A stretch of DNA of 64,000 bases from Schizochytrium sp. TIO01 (Eukaryota; Sar; Bigyra; Thraustochytrida; Thraustochytriidae). The translations under genes were made by a program, and so were the position numbers. Below, piece by piece: positions 31,791 to 44,300 of the stretch. Positions within the stretch are counted from its first letter, which is position 1, and the number at the start of each line of letters is the position of its first letter. A model generated the notes under the pieces. It ran no database searches, had not been told where the DNA came from, and saw nothing but the letters and a program-made list of their open reading frames with translations. Location: positions 4,928,845 to 4,992,844 of the forward strand of contig SMSO01000014.1 in the NCBI GenBank assembly GCA_004764695.1, read 5' to 3'.

Positions 31791-33522
31791 AATTGGTAAT
31801 CAATGAAGTATTTTGTCAAGCCATCAAAGGATGGTTCATCGTTTGTTGAGGCCTTTCAGAATCAATGAACAGTTAGCACAGCACTGCGCTACAGAAACGG
31901 CGGTATAAAACGGCACTACAGAAGGCGTGTTGTACAATTGAAGATTTTGATACTGGCAGATTTTATAAACTTGAGGTTCTTCAAGAATAGTTCAAGGCTA
32001 AGCACAACCATTGTGTAGAAGTTACATTTCTATAGATATATTCTTCTTTGCCGGGGCTATCATCCCTAGAGCAATACTTCTAATTGAGAGTTCATCAGGA
32101 GTTAAGAGTAGGAACAGGAGAGCTCAAGACAAACGAACATGCAGACAACTCTCGCAAAAAATAGAGTGGAATCAAGTGGGCATCTTAGATTAAACAATAG
32201 TATTGCTTATATTCTAATAAACATAAAAATTAAAATCCGCGATAGAAATATTTCGAGACTTCAGTAAGGTTATTTACATTGAACTAGTCTTGTAGTAAAG
32301 TAGATGACTTTGTTGGTCAGCCCTTTCTTCGCAGCCGATGTAGGACTTGGTTTCTCGATAAATATTATCCTAGTCGACTGCAAACACGCCCTAATACGAA
32401 TAATTTAGCTTAAGAAAATGGTTTGTGATGTTACTGAGAAACCCAGTCGAAAGAACTAGTGGAAAAAGGCATTGCTCGAAATTAGGGCCTCCCATCGTAA
32501 GAGCTCAAGGATTTAGGACTCACATAGAATCGAACTAGACAACCGGACTTTCGTGATTGAAGAGCATGAATCAACACATTCTCTAGAGTCAAGTATGGTG
32601 GGATCTGAATAGATGGCTGAGGAGGTGAATTAGCTTAACCTCGTCAATTATATGCAGCACAAATCAAGCATGTCATACTCCTATCAATAACAAAGGAAAG
32701 ACCACCTTGCAATTAAATTTCTAGGTTTACAGATCGCTGACTCGTAAAATTAAAGTTTGCTTAGCCTTCTTAAAGCAATCACCAAGCCTCTAACTTTCAT
32801 TTTCATGTTCCGCTTCTAGCTGACCACATTGAACTCTCAGCAGGCTCTAACGCTTTCCTCGCCCCTAAGGAGTTCGACAATATGCACACTGAGATAGGTC
32901 TTTTATACAGCATAGCCATCTCCATTCTTCTAATAACACCTTCGTAAGGATCCTCGCCGAAAAGTGGCCTTTATCCTACATCAAGTTGAAAATAATTTCA
33001 AAGAGAACTCTAGAGAATCATCGTGCACCAGTTTTAAATTGAATTGTCATGCAAACTGATGACTGTAAAATTCCTTCACTCATATGTTGCTCAAGTGAAG
33101 AGTTTTACTTGAAGGATATTGTTTGTTTGTGATGAAAGGATTGCTATGAGTTCTTACACTATGTCGGGCATTTAAGGATGGTTGAAACTAAAGAGATATG
33201 TTTCTAGTCGTGCGTAGGAAATATTGAGTTAATCCTTATAAATGAGACTCTTCTAAACTTTCCACGAACGATTTCACCTATTTTAATTGTGAAAATTATA
33301 TTGAATTGAAGAGTCTATCATATGGATTTTGTAGGCTCATTGAATGCGAAATCCTACTGAAGAAAACCTCGATTTCTGGCTTTCCTAGATGGGGTCTTCG
33401 GACCATGGAATGTCATATCATAGCCATCTGGTGGGGTGCTATACATTTTACTTTAGCTCACCTGCTTATTAAAAAAAAAAATCAAATAATGTTATCGCAA
33501 TAAATAAATGTTACCCTTTTAA

Positions 33523-33572
33523 TCTTATGCTCTTGCTTATTTATGCTTATGCTTATGCTTACGCTTATGCTT
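33523..33572. repeat. TTATGC hexanucleotide repeat, imperfect
   Basis: Several copies of TTATGC with variants CTTATT and TTACGC. Related in pattern to the TTCTTA array at 7.4 kb. Confidence 0.75.
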
Positions 33573-35293
33573 TAAAAATGAAAATGAGACTAAACTATAA
33601 ACAATATTTAAAATGAAGCTCTTTCTAGTAATTCAGGTACATAAAATATATAATATGTTATTTTAAATGTTATTTAAAAAATAATATTTTGATTTATTAA
33701 AAAAAAAATCGATTTGGGTAATGAAATACCAAACAAAAGAAACCGCCAGGAGACCCACCCTTCGATTTCTGAATACAATTTACTTACGCTTCCGCAATAA
33801 TCACTTTCACTGCCCGACCACAAGCTCCGGGAAGGAACTTTCAGATGTACCCGAGAAGGATGGCTCGTTCACCAAATTTTATTTAAGGTAGGCCCGTACA
33901 CACTTATAGTTAAATCCTCTTCTCAAGCATCAGGAGTAAGATCAAGATAAACTCTTGAAAGCGCCGCCCCGGCACTTGCATATGCTCGTGGAAAGCCCAC
34001 CACGAGAAGTCCACTGCAGTCAGTATATGCTTACATTTGCTGCAGTGCTTGTTTGCACTTCATTAGTTGACGCCTTAGTTTGTCAACGCTGCCAATTGGC
34101 AATTCCAGAGCTATCTACATAAGATCACACAAAAGGTCAACATGCACGTGGCGCTGATCTTTGCTGCTGTTATCGACGCTGATGAAGTTGTTGAAATTGT
34201 CGTCTTGACAATGACTTTCGAAGCAAACGGACAGCAGGAAATGTGAACACGCGCAGGGAAAACTAAAAGCATACATGTCATACATGCCATACCTCATAAA
34301 CAACTCATGACATTCGAGGAGTGCTGACAGGAATGGGAACGGAGATAGAAGTTGCGTCACAAGCAAAGGTGCTCACAGTTCCATTGGGTACTAGAGATCA
34401 TCGCATTCGTCGCAATATTGTGCACCATAGCAATAAGCAGCCGCAGTACTAGCAATAAGTAGCGAGAGCTAAGGTAGGATACCTTCTGTTTCTTGTGCAC
34501 GGTCAACTTAGCTCTTGGCTTTGACAACTTGTATCGCAATCCTGAAATCCGGTGACTTGGTTCACATGCAATGGCCGAGGTAAAGTACGTTGCGGCAGGG
34601 ATTCCCTCCAGCACCGTTGGTGCTGAAGACTCCAAACTTCTAACCTGAAGAGCAGCCAAATGCCAAAGCAACAGCGAAGCAAACTAATCGAGAGTGGACG
34701 ACTCCCATAATCCAATCCCGAACCTCAGGCTCCGAGTAAACATCAGCACAAAATTAAACTACTCGCGCCCTTCGAAACCTTCGCACCAGCTACTACTATG
34801 TGCCACAGAAAAGGAATGATCTCTTGAAAGAACCTTCTCGTCGAAAAGCTTTGCGTTGATCTCACCCAAGCTGGGAGCATCGGCCGCACAAGTTAAGCTT
34901 GCAGCGCTCAGTATGAAGTCAGTCGGACACCATCCGATGCCTCACCATCTAATTAAACACCCATAGAAAGCCAATTAAAAACAGGGCGCTCTGGTTTCCA
35001 TTTCTTTTCATCCATTTTGCAGTTTTTTGGTTTTCGCCACCGACCGATTGGTTTATTCAATTCTCACACCATTATCATCATGACACCACGCAGAGGTATA
35101 TTATGCGAGCCCTATTTCGCGTCAAGAGCTGTCTATTTTCACACCATATATCTCGCGTCGCTCTTCAATGCTCTCCAAAATGGTTGCAATCTCAATCGCG
35201 ATTCTCCGCCTCTTTTTCGTCAAAGTTTGCAATGTCCACCGAGCACTCGCCGGACTTATTGCTCCGCACTCTTTCATACAAATTTTACAAGCT

Positions 35294-35340
35294 TTCCGTT
35301 CCGTTCCGTTACGCTCCGTTCCCTTCGCCCCGTTCTGTTC
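35294..35340. repeat. TTCCG-type pentanucleotide repeat, imperfect
   Basis: Three clear TTCCG units followed by TACGC, TCCGT, TCCCT-like variants; a decayed microsatellite. Confidence 0.6.
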
Positions 35341-36303
35341 CATGACTGTTCTCTAGTTTTTCCCGCTGTCCGTCACGCGCGCTCCCTGTCCCTTATATTT
35401 TCACTCTCAGCGGCCCAATTCTTCCGCCGACTCCTGCCTGACTTCTTTCCTCCCTGCCCCTCCGCGCCCTTCACTTTCCATTATATTATGCTTCTACGGT
35501 TCACCGTCTGCCTCTGCACACGGTGTACTGTGTGAATCTCTCCTTCCGCCAGACCCCTCGGCTATAGTGCAATCCTATAATATATGCTATATTCTATTCC
35601 ACCTTAACTAAGATGAACCATAGTATGGAAAAAAAGGAGTCGTTAAGGAGGTTTGAGATGGAGGATGCGGTGGTGCGGGCAGTAGCGGACGCGGCTTTCT
35701 TCCTACGCCTTTGCGTTGAGTGGCGTTGAGGCGGCGCGGCGAAAGATAAGGCGTAATAGGGGGCGGCGAAAAAGGATCAAGTCCCATGCAAAAGCTCATT
35801 GACTATGGCAATAAGCAGGGGAATAAATGAAAAAAAATAAAAAATATTTAGTTTATGATAAGTATTTTAATATTATTATAAATAATTCTTTCTAAACTAG
35901 TTTTTTAATTAAATTGAAACTGATTGAAGTCTAGCCACTGGTAAAGTAAACGCTAGCGCTGAGGACTACAGATCCACAGAAACTTTTTCAATGCGCGACC
36001 TTTATCTTCAGCTAGCGAGCTGGCTAGGCTGCGCTAGGTAGGTGCTACCGAGCATTAGAGGCGCTTTTAGTTCATGAGATCACAGCGATCGCTTCTTCGA
36101 GGATGATGGTGGTCCTGAGGGCCTCGATTTCTACGCTTGGCAGTCAGTCGCCGACTGGCCTGAAGATACCTTCGAGGCTGCCTTCGCAGCTTCGCTTCAA
36201 GTCTTCCGGGCATCGAGTGAAGAAGCACGAATGGTTTTGTTTTGTTTTTTGCGATCAAAACTGTGATTCATTCATTCGTTCACGCACGCAGTAGGACGGT
36301 ACA

Positions 36304-36392
36304 CTATAGTTAACGGTAGGTGCGTCCTATCCTTACGCACGAGGATGCATCGCGACGTATCGAGGTAGGGTCCGTGTTAGCTTTAACTATAG
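36304..36392. other. Candidate structured element (nested inverted repeats)
   Basis: CTATAGTTAA at 36304-36313 is the exact reverse complement of TTAACTATAG at 36383-36392, closing an 89-nt segment. Inside it, GTGCGT (36320-36325) can pair with ACGCAC (36335-36340). It could be a small structured RNA or a tiny mobile-element relic; no known RNA family recognised. Confidence 0.3.
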
Positions 36393-36969
36393 CAGTGGTG
36401 TGGCAAAAAGAAAGACATTACATTGGTTGAAGTGAAAGAAGAGTCAATTAATTATAATTAGAATGTTTTTTGTTTTGTTTTGTTTGTTTTTTAAGAGAAG
36501 AGAAGAAGGATAAAACTGATGAATCAATGGAATTTATGGGGGAATGAAAAAATAAGGGAATGAAAGAAAGAACAAGTTTTGTTTGAGAGAAACATCGATC
36601 GAGATAAAGAAAGAAAGAAACAAACTACAAAGACCAAGCGGCGTCGCCCTCGCGCGATCAGTGCGAGAGTCTGTGCACGCCACAACAGGGCGCCAGGTCC
36701 CGCGGAAAGCGGGCGGGGAGGCCACACAAAGCCCTTCTTGGAGTACAGCCTTGCGCTGCTCTGCAGGAACTGCTCAGGCCGCACTCATCGACTCGGGATC
36801 GAGCATCGGCATCGCACGCACGCTCCTCATTCTCGCGGCATTTAGTTTCGTTTTCTTTTGTTTTTGTTTTTCTCTCTTTCTCTTTCATTCTTTCTTTCTT
36901 TACGAAACCAAGAATCGCCAAGCAATCAAAGTCAATCAAAGGATTGGTCGATTCCGCAGCATCGTTGGC

Positions 36970-36985
36970 ACTCACACACACACAC
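36970..36985. repeat. CA dinucleotide repeat
   Basis: Short run of CA units in the probable MYB upstream region. Confidence 0.8.
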
Positions 36986-37367
36986 CGACAAGGGCCTCGG
37001 GAGTGCGTACCGATTGATTGCCGCGGACAAGGATTCCAAGCAAGCAAGTTGTGGATTTTCGAAGTGGGTTTGCAGGTGCTATTGATTGACCTGTGAAGGA
37101 GGGCGTGAAACGAAGTTGGTTACACGCACTGTCTCCTTGCTCCCTGGGGATCCTAGTGCATAACAGCAGATTGATCTTGGTGCTTCAAGCTTGCATTCTT
37201 GCAACTCGCTGAGCGAGATCCTTGCGGCGAGACCTGGCAAGGACGCTTGTAGCCTGTGAGGGGTGAACTGAAGTGCCGCTCAAGGAGCAGGTACCAATTT
37301 AGTTACATACCTCACGCTGCTGCTGTAATCTGCAAGATAATCCAATAATTCTTTGCCTGGCGTAAAA

Positions 37368-39143
37368 ATGACCATGGATTCCGAGAACATTGCCAACAAG
37401 GCAGTGCCTAACGTTGTGCAGAAGAGTTCTGACAACAAGGCTGTGGATGCAGAAAAACCCACCATCGAGGTGGAGGAGCACACCGCCGAGCCGGCTACTG
37501 ATATCACCACCTCTGCTGAAGAGAACCTGGCACCATCTCTTATCACGCCTATGAGCCAGGATATCAGCAAGCTCATCAAGATTCAAACATCTTCAGCAAA
37601 CGCCAAAGCTGTGGAAAATGATCGTGAAGATGAGGATCCCACAGAAGACGCCCCCAAACCGCCCATGGTCAGCGAGGCTATGCCTGTGGAGACTTCCATC
37701 GCTCAGACTTTGCTCGGCGTCTCAACGTCCTCGTCCTCGTCCTCCGCGTCGACTCCGACAGCGGCTGCTATCAAGATTGACAAGGCAGAGCACAAAGGTG
37801 GAAACAACGTCGATATCGACGACGAGGACGACCTCGGCAACGAGGACGACGACGAGGATGACGTACCTGTAAAGCTTGATGAGGATGCTGAGCTGGCCAA
37901 GAAAAACGCCCTCCGTGCCGCCGTGGCAGCTGCAGAGGCTCGCCAGGCCGCCATTGATAGCGGCGCTCAGACTAAGGGCTCCGGGCGTTGGACTAAAGCT
38001 GAAGACGAGTCGCTCAAGCTCGCTGTGAAACAGGTCGGTGCTCGCAACTGGAAACGGATCGCGTCCGAGTACCTCGCAGACACTCGTACCGATGTACAGT
38101 GTCTGCACAGATGGCAAAAGGTTTTGAGACCGGGCCTCGTCAAGGGTCCGTGGCAACCTGAAGAAGATGATGAGATCCGTCGCTGCATTGCCAACGGCAT
38201 TACTCGTTGGAGTGAAATCGCCATGCGGGTTCCAGGGCGTATCGGAAAGCAATGCCGCGAGCGCTGGTTTAACCACCTCGACCCGTCAATCAAGCACGGT
38301 GAGTGGACCGAAGAAGAGGACCGCCTCCTCATCGAGGGCCAGAGGGCTCTCGGTAACAAATGGAGTCAGATTGCAAAGCACTACCTTCCAGGAAGGCCTG
38401 AAAACGCAGTGAAAAACCGATGGAATGCAGCTACTCGCAGGCACCGCACAGTAAATGCTAAAGAGTCCTCCGCGAAGGTTCGTGCCGCAGAAGTGGCGGC
38501 ACGTGCTGCAGAAGCTGCTGCTGCAGCTGTAATGGCACAGGTGAACTCGAGTGGAGGAAGCGCAATCGATGCTCTGACACTGGCAGCTTCGACGATGAAA
38601 GCGAGTGCTACGAAGCGTACGCGGAAGACTGCTGGCGAAGGCAAAACCGCTACTCCGAAGAGACCCCGAAAGGAAACTCAAGCTACAACGACAACAGCTC
38701 GTAGGCGCTCGGGACCGAAGAAAGCCAAGCTGGACCAACCTGTGATGAATTCTCTTATTTCACTTTGCAATGCAGCTCTTGATGATAAGGCCTCGCAGAA
38801 TGACGGAGAGGATGCGAAGAAGGGTAACAAGACTCGTGGAAAGAGGGGAGCGAGCTTTAGCGCTTCCCGGCCGCACCTCACAACACCGGCATCAATTGAC
38901 ACAAATGGCCGCAACCCTACACTTACCAGTCTCCAGACATCATCCAAGAGTGTTGTTGAAACCCCGCTCTGGAAGTCTCCGCGAATGGAAGCACCTAGCT
39001 CCATCTCGCCCAATAAACCCCCCGAGAAGGAGGCCACTGCACCGTCTCTGACCAGTCTGCAAATCCTCAGTCAAATGGTTTCTTCGAAGAAGAATAGCAA
39101 GGCTGTATCTGAGGCCATCGCCTCCATTGCTGAAAGTTCTTGA
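37368..39143 (+). CDS. R1R2R3-type MYB transcription factor
   Basis: A single-exon frame with an ATG at 37368 (ATGACCATGGAT), giving 591 aa. Residues about 205-358 hold three MYB repeats: GRWTKAEDESLKLAVKQVG...W...W, then GPWQPEEDDEIRR...RWSEIA...CRERWFNHL, then GEWTEEEDRLLIEGQ...KWSQIA...NAVKNRWN. The regularly spaced Trp and the R2/R3 recognition-helix signatures are intact, so it should bind MYB-type sites. This matches animal c-MYB, plant MYB3R and protist three-repeat MYBs, which often regulate cell-cycle genes. The N-terminal part is acidic with Ser and Asp/Glu tracts; after the repeats come Ala-rich helix, basic KR-rich stretches (nuclear localisation) and a Ser/Pro-rich tail. Target genes are unknown. 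Confidence 0.94.
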   Translation: MTMDSENIANKAVPNVVQKSSDNKAVDAEKPTIEVEEHTAEPATDITTSAEENLAPSLITPMSQDISKLIKIQTSSANAKAVENDREDEDPTEDAPKPPMVSEAMPVETSIAQTLLGVSTSSSSSSASTPTAAAIKIDKAEHKGGNNVDIDDEDDLGNEDDDEDDVPVKLDEDAELAKKNALRAAVAAAEARQAAIDSGAQTKGSGRWTKAEDESLKLAVKQVGARNWKRIASEYLADTRTDVQCLHRWQKVLRPGLVKGPWQPEEDDEIRRCIANGITRWSEIAMRVPGRIGKQCRERWFNHLDPSIKHGEWTEEEDRLLIEGQRALGNKWSQIAKHYLPGRPENAVKNRWNAATRRHRTVNAKESSAKVRAAEVAARAAEAAAAAVMAQVNSSGGSAIDALTLAASTMKASATKRTRKTAGEGKTATPKRPRKETQATTTTARRRSGPKKAKLDQPVMNSLISLCNAALDDKASQNDGEDAKKGNKTRGKRGASFSASRPHLTTPASIDTNGRNPTLTSLQTSSKSVVETPLWKSPRMEAPSSISPNKPPEKEATAPSLTSLQILSQMVSSKKNSKAVSEAIASIAESS

Positions 39144-39780
39144 GAATACCTAACCCGACTCTGCCCCCCTGCTTAATTACATTCCGTGACCAGGCGCATT
39201 TTTCGGCCCTGGTTCTACATATATTTTTGTTGTTCTGAAAAAGGACACCCCCCGTATTTCGTCGCCTAGATTTGTCTTTGTGGCCTCGTATGGTCAGAAT
39301 CTCTGTTGACCTGTTGCTAATATGTTATAGTTCTTTATCGTTCTTGCCTCTTTCAACAGCAAGTCTCGTCTTATTGAAAAGTCAGTCTCGCAAGACGATC
39401 ATTGACTATGTACCGACCACAAATACCCAAAGACCCACATTTAATGGAAATACAAGATTATATAGATGATGTTCAACCTGTACGTGTGATTCAACCTTTA
39501 TTTTTGCTACCTTGAGAGAAGTTGTTGACTGAGTTCCTTCATCTTGAGAGCGCGGTTACTGCTGTGCAGTGCCATGCCATGAAATCTTCCGGCATTGAGC
39601 ATGATTCTGCATAATTGAATCTATAGGCAAAAACGAACGTAAAAAAGTATTGATTTAAGCTTACGATTTACTCGATTGACTTATGTCAAAATTGTGGAGA
39701 ATAGGAGCATTTTTTAATTTCTTAATATTTCGCGTCTCGAGACGGCGTAAGAAACGAAATCGTCCATCTGGTGATCTTAT
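39144..39780. other. Convergent intergenic region
   Basis: About 640 nt between the ends of the MYB and peroxidase genes. Nothing recognised. Confidence 0.45.
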
Positions 39781-40904
39781 TCACAAACTAGACTCGGTGC
39801 CGGTCGGTGCGGGCTCAGCAAGCATCTCCTTGATGCGGTTCTCCATGGTGAGTGCCGGAGTCTTAGGCTCGAAGCGCTCAATTACAGAGCCATCGCGGTT
39901 GACAAGAAACTTGGTAAAGTTCCACTTGATCATTGCGAGAGGGACCATGGAGTCACTCTTGCCGACGTCTGTAGAGTAGTTGTTGAATTGTACACTCATG
40001 TTAGCTTCATCCCAACAACAAGAATGCATACTTATTTTGCTCGAGATACTTACTTTTCAGGTAGGTCCACAGAGGATGCGCATCGTCACCGTTCACTTCG
40101 ATCTTCTCGGTAAGAGTGAATGCGATAGGCGGGTCAAACTATAATAATAGAACAATTCACTTGAAGAGAAACACGTCAGTCATACATTGTTTTGCCTTGG
40201 GAGTATTGCTCAGTTTTCGTTGTGTTTATAAATCAACACAAAGTGATCTACATACCTGGGTCGAGACAAACTCGCGGATCTCAGCAGCATCACCGGGCTC
40301 CTGGCCAGCAAATCTGTTGGTCACAATTTATAATGCAAATACGCAGTATTTAACGAAAACCACGTGGTGTCAGTAATCTTCTTCTTTTTCAAAACAGTCA
40401 AATTCAGCCTCTCGTGAGCAGTACTATAATTTCACCATCTTCGACCTCATCTGTCCATACATGCATCCACGGAAATGTCGGCCAAACTAAAGTGTATTTG
40501 CTTCATCCCAACACAGAAATTATCTTTGAAAATCACTACTATAGCCAATCATCTGTATCTTTTGATCAAAGCGTTTCACGAGCACAGCGTAGAGCACTGG
40601 ACTGCAATATTTCAAGCCTCAACAGAACACATCACTTCGCAAGGTTTCTGCACACTTACTGATTGCATGGGAAGCCCACAATGACAAGGCCGTCCTTGGC
40701 GTAGGAGTCGTGAAGCTTCTGGAGGCCAGTGTACTCACCCTTGGTGAGTCCACACTTGCCGGCCACGTTCACAAGCACGAGAACCTTGCCCTTGAGCGTG
40801 GAGAAGTCAAGCGGCTCACCCTCAAGGGTCTTAAGAGAAGCCTCGTACACGCTGTTCATCTTCGCAGGCTGAGTCGTCACAAAGCTCTTGATGGCCTTAA
40901 ACAT
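39781..40904 (-). CDS. Glutathione peroxidase-family protein (cysteine type)
   Basis: Four exons on the minus strand: 40904-40660, 40313-40256, 40138-40054 and 39968-39781, all with GT...AG introns (347, 117 and 85 nt), giving 191 aa. The redox centre [10 protein letters not shown] has Cys51 from a TGT codon, not a selenocysteine TGA. The conserved partners are present: Q82 in PCNQF, and W145-N146 in KWNF. The C-terminal [15 protein letters not shown] is typical. Cys-type members usually work as thioredoxin-dependent peroxidases against H2O2 and lipid hydroperoxides, often via a second Cys: C80 in FPCNQ is the usual resolving position. The ATG at 40904 is chosen over a TTG further upstream. 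The 15-residue N-terminal extension [15 protein letters not shown] is basic and might be a targeting sequence. Confidence 0.93.
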
Positions 40905-41114
40905 TGCAGATCTGCTTACGATTCCCAAAGTGAGTGCGCACTCCTTCTTGTTGTAAAGAGCTTCTCAGAAAGTGCTATCGCCTTAAAGATTCCCAGTCCG
41001 CCTCTTCTTGTTGCTGCTTGGCCTAGTTCGCTCCTTCAAGTTTATTGTAGTTCTGATGCAGCTCCTACTTCTTCTCCAAAAGCCACGTTCGATTCTAATC
41101 AAGATACGTCCATA

Positions 41115-41339
41115 ATGAAGAAGGCGGCCTCGATTCCTCAAAATGCGGGAGAAGAAGCTGCAGAAGTGGTTGAACTTCTTTTAGAGTTAATTCATCATTC
41201 TCGTGACGAAATAAATAATCAAGATCAGCGCGCCCTTTATAGCCAAGACTTTGCGAACACGCAAAAGGCATTGGGTTTGGCATCATGTTTAGGTGATTCT
41301 TGCTCAAAGATGATCTTGAGCGACGATGGTGACATCTAA
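41115..41339 (+). CDS. Possible small protein, 74 aa
   Basis: An ATG at 41115 opens 74 codons (MKKAASIPQ...ILSDDGDI) with a helical, Glu/Leu-rich middle (EEAAEVVELLLELIHHSRDE). The frame stays open for about 400 nt upstream, but that part runs antisense over the peroxidase first exon and may be accidental. It could be the last exon of a small gene divergent from the peroxidase. No homologue recognised. Confidence 0.3.
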   Translation: MKKAASIPQNAGEEAAEVVELLLELIHHSRDEINNQDQRALYSQDFANTQKALGLASCLGDSCSKMILSDDGDI

Positions 41340-44300
41340 ATCAATCTCGGAGTCATGGCTCCTCTTAAGCGCCGGAGAAATGATCTTCTTTGTTCTTGTT
41401 AGCTAATCAATCACTTAGCTAGCTACCATAGTACCTTCACTTCTAGTTAGATCGATAGATAGCGAGCTGCCTAACCTTACTAGCACCCCGAGATCACAAC
41501 AAGTAGGTAGGTAATCTTTTAGGTCGATTGAGAAACACTCAAAGCAAAGCAATGTTGGAGCTATTTGGGAAACTTGTTGGAAAGTAGAAAAGTTTTGGGG
41601 ATTTGTGAAAGTAGCTCCAGGCTCAAGAGCTTTCCTGGCATGACGTCTAGTTGTAGGTAATCTCGAATCCAGCTAGGCTTGTAAAACTGAATCGTAGCTT
41701 TACGTGTTTAAGCGAGTGATCATTGTAAATCGGGAAGTAGAGAACACGACGAAGACGGGCATGGGCGGTGGGGGAGGGACCAGAGCTTGAAGGGTTGACT
41801 TTGATCACCTGAGTGCCTCTTCAAAATAGAACGTATATTCACACCTAATTAAAAAAAGATAAATTCTCTCAGATAGACTCAGATATGGGAAATATAGTAT
41901 AGTAATCAGGAAATGCCTCTGACTTGTGCTCCGATGGGTACATGGGTTATACAGCAACGAACGAAGACCAAGGCTAAAAGTAGGTGCTCTGTGATAGAGG
42001 ACCGTAGCACCCCTTTACTCATTTACATACTAAATCGCCGATATTTTGAGATGTACTCTGACTAATAGTACCATACCAAAATTCAAGTCCCCCCCTTTCC
42101 AAATGCAGGGGCTTTTGAAGAACCTAATATGTAGGTGTGCAACGGGATTTACTCAAATGCACTACCGTTCCTCTAGATACAAGTTAATAGTTACTTAACC
42201 AAAGGAGGTCCAACAAACATAGGAGGTTATCAACTCGCACATCATATCAACTTGTACAGCCGATTCTTGACATTTTCTGTTGATGAGGTTCTATAAAAAG
42301 ACTATTTGCACAATAGAAGCGTATTTTCTATGATCTTTAACATATTGTGGCCTACTGCATTCTAAACTGCTCTTCTGCTATTGAGAATAAATAACCAAGG
42401 TACCCGCATTTGACTTTCTACTTAATTGCAAGCACAATTGCGTCTTAAGAATTCTTGAGACAATATATCCTTTGATTTGTTCTGTTATGCAGAAAAGGGC
42501 ACTACTCCACGCACATTTCATATGCATAGAACATCCATGTTGGTCCGTGTTGCTTCGAGTGAGTGGCCCAAATGTGCACAATATCTCCTACTATCCCTCA
42601 CTTTTCCTTATATCAAGCTCTCTTTGCAAAAGCTGAGTAACAGGAACCTGAGTGAAAGCCATCTGCGCAATTTTATGAGTAAATATACAATTGGAAAGAA
42701 GGAGCTGAGTTCGTATCTCTCGAATACAACATAGAGAACTCCTACTTCTGTGAGTTCTACAATCACCTGAACGCCACATTTTACATCTCCGATGATGTAG
42801 AGATGTCCTGTTTTGTGTTAAGCTCATATATCACAGCCTGTATTTTGTACAGAAAGCTATGTTCATACTCATCATAAACATGCAGATTCTTCGGGTCTGA
42901 GCGTTTGCTGAGTTCCTCTTCTCCACCGAAGATCGATTAACTTGGCTCGGAATTCAACTCAAGTCAAAGGGTTAACAGACTAGCAAGAAAGCTTATTTCT
43001 ATAGGGTTTCGGATCACTCTTCAATCCTACAGCGCTTCGTAATTAGTCTTGCCCGCTCGTTGGCTCCTCTGAGTCCTTCGCTTTGCTATCTTCTATTATC
43101 AACCTCCTTCAGCTTGTCGCTTCTCCGTTGCCCATGCTTCCGCCTCGGTTATCTTGCCCAAATGTTTTCGTGAACCGTTTCAAGCCTTCAAAGTGGCCAT
43201 TTCAGCCTCGACACATCGGTGGCCATGGCGTCCCAATCGTCCTCGTTTATGATAATGCCAACTCATTCGCAGCAAAAGCAGCTTTGGAACTACCTATGCT
43301 GAGACGAGCGAGAAATGCCAAGAACCTGTCATGGTCAAGCCCAGCTAGCTAGCTAGGTGTCTGGGTAGCAGTTTCTTGCTTACATCGTGAGCTTTCGCTT
43401 CCCTGGGAAGTCAGAACCAACAGCCGAAGGAAGCAACAAATCTATCGTTTCTTGAGAGTGAACCAAACCATTTGTGGTAAGTACTCTTTTAAGGCATTGA
43501 TTGATTGCATGAACTTGCTAAAGGAAGGAGAGTCATTTCCCGTGGCTAGCTTTCCGAAGCGTGATTGACAGACAGGGGCAAGAAGGTGCACAACCTGAAT
43601 AGCGCTGATGAGTGAGCGGACATGCAGTCAGCGGCCTGTGTGGGCTTGGAAGTCACGACTCTGGCTGGCACTGTCTCGGTTTTCCTTGTTCATCTAACTC
43701 GAAAACCGAGCCACGAGAAATTGCTTCTGTTCTATTCTGCCTCTCGATAGAATAACCGCTTTGTTTTTAACAAAAAAAAAACAAAGAAGAAAACCTTTAA
43801 TATTAAAATAAATTGACATTACTAATTTATATTTTAATGAATTGTTTTAATTGGGAAGTTTTAGAGAAGAAAAGGACTCATATGGACGAACGAATGATGG
43901 AGAGAAATGAGAACCATCTCCGTCACCACAACTGTTGCCAACGTTATCTCTCTTCGCCTAGATTCGTCTTCTACGAATAGCCAGGTAGGTAGTTACTGCG
44001 GCTTTGATGGGCTACGAGTGGAGGCGCGAAGATAAGCCTAGTGTTTCCTTTCGAAACAAGCAAATCTTTGGATTTGGAGCCCGGATTTGCAACTTTACGC
44101 TTGGTTCGTAGTTGAACCCTCGCCCAGCGATCTCTGAAGCGTGTGCACAACTATCAAAGCAAGTTGATCTCGAACTATTGACCAAACACAAGAGCAAGCT
44201 CTACGAATCCGAAAGATGAAAAGTTAAAAAAAGGCCCAAGCTTAATATTTTGACACCCCAAACCTCGAAAACAATGTTGATAAGGCCAAACAAACGAAAA

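Larger units (their letters stand above)
31791..37367. other. Gene-poor AT-rich region upstream of the MYB gene
   Basis: About 5.5 kb with no convincing gene. It holds a decayed TTATGC repeat near 33523-33572, a TTCCG-type repeat near 35294-35340, a possible structured element at 36304-36392 and a CA repeat near 36970-36985. The last kilobase is more mixed in composition and probably includes the MYB promoter and leader. Confidence 0.45.

Noticed and set aside
32490-32600. AGTTCGATTCT resembling a tRNA B box on the minus strand
   Set aside because: The flanking bases do not pair into a T stem and no acceptor stem or A box is found.
40749-40760. Possible selenocysteine in the peroxidase active site
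   Set aside because: The codon is TGT (Cys), not TGA, so it is the cysteine form.
40710-41114. Long plus-strand open frame over the peroxidase first exon
   Set aside because: It is antisense to a clearly coding exon, so openness there is expected by chance; only the part after 41115 was kept, at low confidence.
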